Positions 1 to 4,067 of a stretch of DNA of 7,403 nt are shown here, piece after piece. The DNA lies in assembly GCA_025352915.1 (NCBI GenBank), contig JANXSA010000288.1, positions 1-7,403 of the forward strand, read 5' to 3'. The translations under genes were made by a program, and so were the position numbers. Position 1 is the stretch's first letter; every line of letters begins with the position of its first letter. The notes below the pieces were generated by a model. The model had not been told where the DNA came from. It ran no database searches and saw only the letters and a program-made list of their open reading frames with translations. The stretch comes from Rhodospirillales bacterium (lineage in GTDB: Bacteria > Pseudomonadota > Alphaproteobacteria > Acetobacterales > Acetobacteraceae).

Positions 1-11
1 CTTCGCTCAGG

Positions 12-50
12 ACTAAAGGTTTTTTGGTTCTTTTTTTCAAAAAAGAACGC
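12..50. repeat. AT-rich palindromic repeat, copy A, just past the rsmB stop
   Basis: A T-rich run leads into a perfect 10-base palindrome: GTTCTTTTTT (27-36), a two-base centre TC, and AAAAAAGAAC (39-48). It starts 8 bases beyond the rsmB stop codon. It matches the layout of the copies at 1355-1395 and 3216-3256 (AAG, T-tract, one base, then the palindrome), but its outer stem pairs are GTTC/GAAC instead of CTTC/GAAG. The change is matched on both arms, so pairing is kept. Its likely role is a 3'-end or termination structure for rsmB. An oppositely oriented partner, if there is one, would lie left of the window. Confidence 0.8.
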
Positions 51-56
51 GCTTGC

Positions 57-1226
57 TTACTGCCTGATGGCTTTGGCGATGAAGAATCCGTCCATGCCCT
101 GGGCGGGCGTTGTGCGCAGCCAGCCCTCCGGGTCGGAGGTCAGGGGGAGGGTCGCCAGGGCGGCGGCGAACTGGGCCGGGCCTTCCTCGGGTTGCAGGGA
201 ACAGACGGCGTAGACCAGGCGGCCGCCGGGTTTGAGCATGGCGCTGGCGGCGGCGAGGAGGCGGGATTGCTGTTCGGCCATGGCGATAACGTCGCGCGGG
301 CGGCGGAGATGGGCGACTTCGGGGTGGCGGCGGATGGTGCCGGTGGCGGTGCACGGCGCGTCGAGGAGGACGGCGTCGAGCGGGGAGTCTGGCTGCCAGG
401 TGGTGGCGTCGCCTTGGATGATGGTGGCGGACAGGTTCAGGCGGGCGAGGTTTTCGCGCAGGCGGACGAGGCGGGCGGGGCTTTGCTCGACGGCGAAGAC
501 TTCGGCACCGGCTGCGGATAGCTGGGCGGTTTTGCCGCCGGGGGCGGCGCAGAGATCGGCGATGCGCTCGCCTGGTTGGGGGGCGAGGAGAAGGGCGGGC
601 AGCGCGGCGGCGGCGTCCTGGACCCAGAAATTGCCCTCGGCGAAGCCCGGCAGGTCGGCGACGCGGGTGCCGGGGGGGTAGCGCCAGGAGCCGGTGGGCA
701 GGGGCTCGCCGCCGGGGGGCGCCTCAGCGCCGGGCTTCAGGGTGAGGTCGAGCGGGGCTTCAAGCTGGTGGGCGGTGGCGATGGCGCGGGCTTCGCGGCC
801 CCAACTGGCCCAGAGCCAGGGGGGGGTGTCCAGGCGCGGGGAGTCGAGGCCTTCGAGGGCGGCGGGGGTGAGTTTTCGCAGCACGGCGTTGATCAGGCCG
901 GTGAAGGGGGCGAGGCCGCGGGCGCGGGCCAGGTCAACGGCGGTGGCGACGGCGGCGTGCGGCGGCGTGTCGAGCAGCAGCAGGGCGGCGGCGCCGATGC
1001 GCAGGATATGGCGCACCGGGTCGGGCGGGGCCTTGCGCAGGAAGGGTTCGAGGGCGGCGTCCAGGGTGCCGGCGCGGCGCAGGACGCTGGCTGCCAGGCG
1101 GTGGGCGGCGGCCTTGTCGCGCGGGTCGATGGCGGGGAGGGCGGCGAGCGCCTCGTCCAGGGTGCGGCGTTTGTCGAGGACCGCGGAGAGCAGGTCGAAG
1201 GCGGCTAGGCGGGTGGGGTCGGTCAT
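57..1226 (-). CDS. rsmB: 16S rRNA (cytosine-967-C5)-methyltransferase RsmB
   Basis: This cytoplasmic enzyme transfers a methyl group from S-adenosylmethionine to C5 of a cytosine in 16S rRNA (C967 in E. coli). The 389-residue product has an N-terminal NusB-like helical domain (about residues 1-130) and a C-terminal Rossmann methyltransferase domain. Visible motifs are WVQD before the catalytic domain (201-204), the SAM-binding DLCAAPGGKT (224-233), DAPCTATG with Cys292 (motif IV), and VCSLQPEE with Cys342 (motif VI). The two cysteines are the pair expected of RNA m5C methyltransferases. The protein is slightly shorter than the E. coli one (429). I chose the ATG at 1226 because MTDPTRLAAFDLL fits the family N-terminus. 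The frame stays open up to a TTG at 1277, but those extra 17 codons lie mostly in an intergenic repeat. No clear Shine-Dalgarno precedes the ATG. An RsmF-like paralogue is the main alternative, but the NusB domain favours RsmB. Confidence 0.93.
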   Translation of the reverse strand: MTDPTRLAAFDLLSAVLDKRRTLDEALAALPAIDPRDKAAAHRLAASVLRRAGTLDAALEPFLRKAPPDPVRHILRIGAAALLLLDTPPHAAVATAVDLARARGLAPFTGLINAVLRKLTPAALEGLDSPRLDTPPWLWASWGREARAIATAHQLEAPLDLTLKPGAEAPPGGEPLPTGSWRYPPGTRVADLPGFAEGNFWVQDAAAALPALLLAPQPGERIADLCAAPGGKTAQLSAAGAEVFAVEQSPARLVRLRENLARLNLSATIIQGDATTWQPDSPLDAVLLDAPCTATGTIRRHPEVAHLRRPRDVIAMAEQQSRLLAAASAMLKPGGRLVYAVCSLQPEEGPAQFAAALATLPLTSDPEGWLRTTPAQGMDGFFIAKAIRQ

Positions 1227-1250
1227 AGGGTAAGCGCAGGAAAGGGAAGA

Positions 1251-1291
1251 CTTCTTTCTGTGGACAAAAAGAAGCAAAAAAACTTTATCCG
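1251..1291 (-). repeat. AT-rich palindromic repeat, copy B (inverted), upstream of rsmB
   Basis: The palindrome arms are CTTCTTTCTGT (1251-1261) and ACAAAAAGAAG (1264-1274), with one unpaired position in an 11-base stem. It is followed by C, seven A and CTTTATCCG. It matches the reverse complement of 3210-3250 at 39 of 41 positions. It lies 24 bases upstream of the rsmB ATG, so a transcript entering from ychF would carry it in the rsmB leader. Together with the copy at 1355-1395 it forms an inverted pair. Confidence 0.85.
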
Positions 1292-1310
1292 ACTAGCAAG
1301 AAAGAAGCGT

Positions 1311-1338
1311 GGGTCCTGCGCTGCGCTCAGGATGACGA
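1311..1338. repeat. GC-rich imperfect palindrome with CGCTCAGGA core
   Basis: This short GC-rich palindrome sits between copies B and C of the AT-rich repeat. The outer arms are TCCTG (1314-1318) and CAGGA (1328-1332), around a GCGC-rich centre. The first 12 bases of the window match 1321-1332 at 11 of 12 positions, and there too an AT-rich palindrome follows. The two modules therefore occur together twice. Read in frame on the minus strand it gives a peptide containing LSAAQDP. From memory, this resembles spurious peptides produced by widespread intergenic repeats, so I do not treat it as a gene. Confidence 0.6.
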
Positions 1339-1354
1339 CGTGATTCAATGGATG

Positions 1355-1395
1355 AAGTTTTTTTACTTCTTTTTGTTCACAAAAAGAAGATTCTT
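1355..1395 (+). repeat. AT-rich palindromic repeat, copy C, just past the ychF stop
   Basis: It contains AAG, seven T, one base, and a perfect 11-base palindrome: CTTCTTTTTGT (1366-1376), centre TC, ACAAAAAGAAG (1379-1389). It then ends in ATTCTT. It is identical to 3216-3256 at 40 of 41 positions. The hairpin edge lies 14 bases beyond the ychF stop codon, so it is probably part of the 3' end of the pth-ychF transcript. A further T-run follows on the plus strand (1394-1400). Confidence 0.9.
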
Positions 1396-1403
1396 TTTTT
1401 GAC

Positions 1404-2498
1404 CTAAACATTGAATCTAAACAACATCACATCGCCGTCCCTGACCACGTATTCCTTGCCTTCGACGTGCATTTTGCCGGTGGCTTTGGCGCCGATTTCG
1501 CCTTTGCAGGTGATGTAGTCATCGTAGGCGATGGTTTCAGCCGCGATGAAGCCGCGTTCGAAGTCGCCGTGGATGACGCCGGCGGCGGCGGGGGCTTTGG
1601 TGCCGGCGGTGATGGTCCAGGCGCGGGCTTCTTTGGGGCCGCAGGTGAAGTAGGTGATGAGGCCGAGCAGAGCGTAGCCTTCGCGGATTATGCGGTCGAG
1701 GCCGCTGTCGTGCAGGCCGAGGCCTTCGAGGAATTCGGCGCGGTCGGTTTCGGCGAGTTGGGCGACTTCGGCTTCGATGGCGGCGGAGACGATGACGTAG
1801 CGGGCGCCTTCGGCGCGGGCGCGTTCGGCGACGCGGGTCGAATGGGCGTTGCCGGTGGCGGCTTCAGATTCGGCGACGTTACAGACATAGAGCACGGGTT
1901 TGGCGGTCAAGAGCTGGAGGCGGCGGACGGCTTCTTCTTCGCCGGGGGGGATGGCGGTGCGGGCCATGCGGCCTTCGGTCAGGGCGGCGACCAGGGGTTC
2001 CATCAGGGCGACCTGGGTAATGGCCTCCTTGTCGTTGCCGCGGGCTTTTTTCTGGGCGGCGATGAGGCGCTTTTCCAGGCTGTCGAGGTCGGCGAGCATG
2101 AGTTCGGTTTCGACGGTTTCGGCGTCACGGATCGGGTCGACCGAGCCTTCGACGTGGGTCACGTCGCCGTCCTCGAAGCAGCGCAGGACGTGGACGATGG
2201 CGTCGACCTCGCGGATGGTGGCGAGGAACTGGTTGCCGAGGCCCTCGCCTTTGCTGGCGCCGCGGACCAGGCCGGCGATGTCGACGAATTCCAGGCTGGT
2301 GGGGATGGTTTTCTGCGATTTTCCGATGGTGGTGAGCATGTCGAGGCGCGGGTCGGGAACGGCGACGCGGCCGACATTGGGCTCGATGGTGCAGAACGGG
2401 TAGTTGGCGGCCTGGGCTGCCACCGTGGCGGTGAGTGCGTTGAACAGGGTGGATTTTCCGACGTTCGGCAGGCCGACGATGCCGCAGTTGAAGCCCAT
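1404..2498 (-). CDS. ychF: Redox-regulated ATPase YchF (Obg-related, OLA1 family)
   Basis: This is a universally conserved ribosome-associated P-loop NTPase. The family prefers ATP over GTP and is linked to translation and stress responses. The 364-residue product is full length. The P-loop is GLPNVGKST (9-17), the switch/G3 motif is DIAGLV (73-78), and GEGLGNQFL follows at 84-92. The usual NKxD guanine-specificity motif is replaced by NVAE (207-210), which is the hallmark of YchF and its relaxed nucleotide choice. A helical insertion covers about 125-190, and the C-terminal TGS-like domain runs from about 280 to the conserved FRFNV end. The ATG lies one base after the pth stop codon. An AGGAG inside the end of pth (2509-2513, minus strand) is positioned as its ribosome binding site, so translation is probably coupled to pth. 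Confidence 0.97.
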   Translation of the reverse strand: MGFNCGIVGLPNVGKSTLFNALTATVAAQAANYPFCTIEPNVGRVAVPDPRLDMLTTIGKSQKTIPTSLEFVDIAGLVRGASKGEGLGNQFLATIREVDAIVHVLRCFEDGDVTHVEGSVDPIRDAETVETELMLADLDSLEKRLIAAQKKARGNDKEAITQVALMEPLVAALTEGRMARTAIPPGEEEAVRRLQLLTAKPVLYVCNVAESEAATGNAHSTRVAERARAEGARYVIVSAAIEAEVAQLAETDRAEFLEGLGLHDSGLDRIIREGYALLGLITYFTCGPKEARAWTITAGTKAPAAAGVIHGDFERGFIAAETIAYDDYITCKGEIGAKATGKMHVEGKEYVVRDGDVMLFRFNV

Positions 2499-2499
2499 C

Positions 2500-3078
2500 T
2501 TATCTCGTCTCCTGGGTCAGTAATGCGACCTTGGTCATGAAATCTTCCGGCTTGCCGGCCGCGAGCATCGGGGCGGCGTCGGCGACGGCGTCGAGCAGGT
2601 CGAGCAGCCAGGGTTGGTCGACCTTGGCGAAGTCGCCCAGGACGTGGCCGGTGACGCGGGCCTTGTCGCCGGGGTGGCCGATGCCGAGGCGGACGCGCCA
2701 GTATTCCGGGGTGCCGAGCTGGCGGTCCATGCTGCGCAGGCCGTTATGGCCGGCAGCGCCGCCGCCTTTTTTTACGCGGACCTTGCCGGGGGCGAGGTCG
2801 AGCTCGTCGTGGAAGGCGGTGATGTCGTCGGGCGGCAGCTTGAAGAAAGCGCTGGCGGCCTGGACGCTTTCGCCCGAGGCGTTCATGTAGGTCAGGGGTT
2901 TCAGCGCCAGTACTTTCGCACCGCCGATGGTGCCCTCGGCGACGACGCCCTTGAAGCGGTTGCGCCATGGGGTGAAACCGTGGCGGTGGGCGATGACATC
3001 GAGCGCCATGAAGCCGATGTTGTGGCGATGGCGCAGCATGGCGGGCTCGGGATTGCCCAGGCCGACCCAGAGTTTCAC
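2500..3078 (-). CDS. pth: Peptidyl-tRNA hydrolase
   Basis: Pth cleaves the ester bond of peptidyl-tRNAs that drop off ribosomes and so recycles tRNA. It is a cytoplasmic monomer. From the GTG at 3078 the product has 192 residues, a normal length, and starts [12 protein letters not shown], matching the family N-terminus. The residues corresponding to the E. coli active site are visible: Asn9 (GLGNP), His19 (RHN), Asn66 ([10 protein letters not shown]), Asp91 (HDELDL) and Asn112 (GHNGLRS). The frame is open to a TTG at 3105, but that codon and the added peptide MFTKKKTPF come from the intergenic repeat, so I reject the longer start. No strong Shine-Dalgarno is present; a purine run AAGAAG lies 9 bases upstream, inside the repeat hairpin. 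The stop codon lies one base before the ychF start. Confidence 0.96.
   Translation of the reverse strand: MKLWVGLGNPEPAMLRHRHNIGFMALDVIAHRHGFTPWRNRFKGVVAEGTIGGAKVLALKPLTYMNASGESVQAASAFFKLPPDDITAFHDELDLAPGKVRVKKGGGAAGHNGLRSMDRQLGTPEYWRVRLGIGHPGDKARVTGHVLGDFAKVDQPWLLDLLDAVADAAPMLAAGKPEDFMTKVALLTQETR
2509..2513 (-). promoter_or_regulatory. Ribosome binding site of ychF inside the end of pth
   Basis: The sequence AGGAG on the minus strand lies in the last codons of pth, 10 bases before the ychF ATG. With the stop and start only one base apart, this suggests coupled translation of pth and ychF. Confidence 0.6.
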
Positions 3079-3083
3079 GAAGG

Positions 3084-3138
3084 GAGTCTTCTTTTTTGTG
3101 AACAAAAAAGAAGCAAAAAAAACTTTATCCGTTGGCTG
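3084..3138 (-). repeat. AT-rich palindromic repeat, copy D (inverted), at the pth start
   Basis: It holds the longest perfect palindrome of the family: CTTCTTTTTTGT (3088-3099), centre GA, ACAAAAAAGAAG (3102-3113). It continues into C, eight A and CTTTATCCGTT. Compared with the reverse complement of 3203-3254, 50 of 52 aligned bases match, and there are three one-base length differences, all in homopolymer runs. Two of those fall on opposite arms of the same hairpin, so pairing is kept. The palindrome ends 9 bases before the pth GTG. Confidence 0.9.
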
Positions 3139-3225
3139 TCACCGGCGCCGTGATTTTCATGCCTTGCGGGAAGCTTGAACATGGAGGTCACGATATCTCG
3201 GCCAGCAAACGGATAAAGTTTTTTT
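3123..3225. terminator. Candidate two-way terminator between rplY and pth
   Basis: The arms CTTTATCCGTT (3123-3133) and AACGGATAAAG (3208-3218) are perfect complements across a 74-base interval. The plus strand has seven T immediately after the second arm (3219-3225). The minus strand has eight T immediately after its own second arm (complement of 3115-3122). This is the arrangement of a factor-independent terminator in both directions. The large loop and AT-rich stem make efficiency uncertain. Because rplY and pth point the same way, it could reduce read-through rather than abolish it. Confidence 0.35.
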
Positions 3226-3256
3226 GCTTCTTTTTGTTCACAAAAAGAAGATTCTT
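3203..3256 (+). repeat. AT-rich palindromic repeat, copy E, at the rplY stop
   Basis: The perfect 11-base palindrome CTTCTTTTTGT (3227-3237), centre TC, ACAAAAAGAAG (3240-3250) is preceded by GGATAAAG and seven T. The 41-base core matches 1355-1395 except at one position. The hairpin edge is only 4 bases past the rplY stop codon, and the 41-base match extends into that codon. With copy D it makes a near-perfect inverted repeat that occupies almost the entire rplY-pth gap. Confidence 0.9.
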
Positions 3257-3914
3257 ACTTCTTCTTGGCGGCTGGCTTGGACGGCGCCTTGGACGGAGCC
3301 TTGGAGCCGCCAGCGGTGGGCGTACCTTCGGCCGCGACTTCGAGCGACTTGACCGGCGGCACGATGGTGGCGATGACGAAGTCGCGGTCGCCGATGGTCG
3401 GGCGGACGCCGCCGGTGCCGGTCAGGTTGGACCAGCGGACGGTTTCGTTGATGTCCATCGCGCCGAGGTCGGCATCGAAATGCGCCGGCACGTTATCGGG
3501 ATCGACGAAGCATTCGACGGCGTGGCGCACCACGTTCAGCATGCCGCCGCGCTTGAGGCCCATCGAGGCCGACTCATTGTGGAACACCACGGAGATGGCG
3601 ACGCGGACCATCTCGCCGGTGGCCAGGCGCTGAAAGTCGACATGCTCAGGCTTGTCGGTGACGGGATGGAGCTGGACGTCGCGGATCAGGGCGCGGGTGG
3701 TGGTTTCACCCACCTTCACCTCGAACAGGCGCGAACGCCAGCCGCCGCGATGCAGCTCGCGCCACACCACCTTGGGGTCCAGGGAAATCATGGTGGGTGC
3801 CTGTTTGGCACCATAGATCACGCCGGGCACTTTGCCCTCGCGCCGGGTCGCGCGTGCTGCCCCCTTACCTGCACGCTCGCGCGCCTCGGCCTCGATTGTC
3901 ACGAAGTCGGCCAT
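3255..3914 (-). CDS. rplY: 50S ribosomal protein bL25 (CTC/TL5 form)
   Basis: This protein binds 5S rRNA in the central protuberance of the large ribosomal subunit. The 219-residue product is the long two-domain form. The N-terminal 5S-binding L25 domain (about 1-95) carries the signature GKGAARATRREGKVPGVIYG (16-35) and RDVQLHPVTDKPEHVDF (78-94). The C-terminal TL5-type beta domain spans about 96-185. A low-complexity basic tail (186-219) with repeated SKAP and a terminal AAKKK is probably disordered. The ATG at 3914 is preceded by GGAG with a 7-base spacer, a good ribosome binding site. In many alphaproteobacteria rplY is followed by pth and ychF, as here. The gap to pth is unusually filled by an inverted repeat. 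Confidence 0.95.
   Translation of the reverse strand: MADFVTIEAEARERAGKGAARATRREGKVPGVIYGAKQAPTMISLDPKVVWRELHRGGWRSRLFEVKVGETTTRALIRDVQLHPVTDKPEHVDFQRLATGEMVRVAISVVFHNESASMGLKRGGMLNVVRHAVECFVDPDNVPAHFDADLGAMDINETVRWSNLTGTGGVRPTIGDRDFVIATIVPPVKSLEVAAEGTPTAGGSKAPSKAPSKPAAKKK
3274..3309 (-). repeat. 12-base tandem repeat in the rplY tail
   Basis: Three consecutive 12-base units resembling GCCTTGGACGGA (plus strand 3274-3285, 3286-3297, 3298-3309) encode the KAPS-like repeats of the basic L25 tail. The units differ at a few positions. This is a likely site of slippage-driven length change in the tail. Confidence 0.7.
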
Positions 3915-4067
3915 TGGTTCGCTCCAGATAAATGCGAAACGCCGGCCTCCAGGGGTGCCGGCGTCGTTATATGCCGATCATGGGACCGGTGGGCGGCGAT
4001 GTAGCAACCCCTGGGCCGGTACGCAAATGCCTTGACCGGGGGCGAGGCATGCGTTCCCCATTGTTAT
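3915..4067. other. Divergent intergenic region rplY / DUF2339 gene
   Basis: This 153-base stretch must hold the start signals for both divergent genes. It contains the rplY ribosome binding site (GGAG, 3922-3925), the GC hairpin (3939-3964), and an imperfect hairpin near the DUF2339 start. That second hairpin has ATGCC 4027-4031 with GGCAT 4046-4050, extended by CGC/GCG around a two-base bulge. TTGACC at 4032-4037 resembles a -35 box, but no -10 box follows at normal spacing. No Shine-Dalgarno is evident before the DUF2339 ATG. Confidence 0.5.
3939..3964 (-). promoter_or_regulatory. GC-rich hairpin in the rplY leader
   Basis: The arms ACGCCGGC (3939-3946) and GCCGGCGT (3957-3964) are perfect 8-base complements around a 10-base loop, 24 bases upstream of the rplY ATG. 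On the minus strand it is followed by TTCGCATTTAT and then the GGAG ribosome binding site. It could be an attenuator or a feedback leader for L25. It could also shield the leader. Just upstream on the minus strand is TATAAC (3966-3971), a possible -10 element, but I find no convincing -35 at the right spacing. Confidence 0.4.

Larger units (their letters stand above)
1251..1389. repeat. Composite inverted-repeat element in the ychF-rsmB gap
   Basis: Copies B and C face each other across a 63-base spacer that holds the GC-rich palindrome. The inner ends can pair as CTTTATCC (1283-1290) with GGATGAAG (1350-1357), using one G-U pair in plus-strand RNA. Seven T then follow on each strand. The gap therefore resembles a two-way terminator or a small palindromic mobile element. 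I saw no reading frame for a transposase and no convincing target-site duplication. Confidence 0.6.

Noticed and set aside
24..1233. Several plus-strand frames of about 150-210 codons opposite rsmB.
   Set aside because: Gly- or Arg/Ser-rich shadow products with no recognisable features; rsmB on the other strand has all its family motifs.
1223..1411. A 62-codon minus-strand frame between ychF and rsmB.
   Set aside because: It is made almost wholly of the paired AT-rich repeat and the GC palindrome, with no independent coding signal.
1467..2540. A 357-codon plus-strand frame opposite ychF and the end of pth.
   Set aside because: It is Gly/Asp/Ala/Phe-rich without motifs and exactly shadows the well-supported ychF. 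This is a typical high-GC antisense artefact.
1251..3256. The repeated palindromes as a CRISPR array.
   Set aside because: Copies are few, inverted relative to each other, widely separated by essential genes, and have no regular spacers or cas genes nearby.
3084..3256. An insertion sequence with target-site duplication.
   Set aside because: There are inverted arms but no transposase frame, and the bases just outside the arms do not form a direct duplication. At most it is a non-autonomous element.
3132..4004. A 290-codon plus-strand frame opposite rplY.
   Set aside because: It starts in the intergenic repeat and runs antisense to rplY; the product has no coherent domain.
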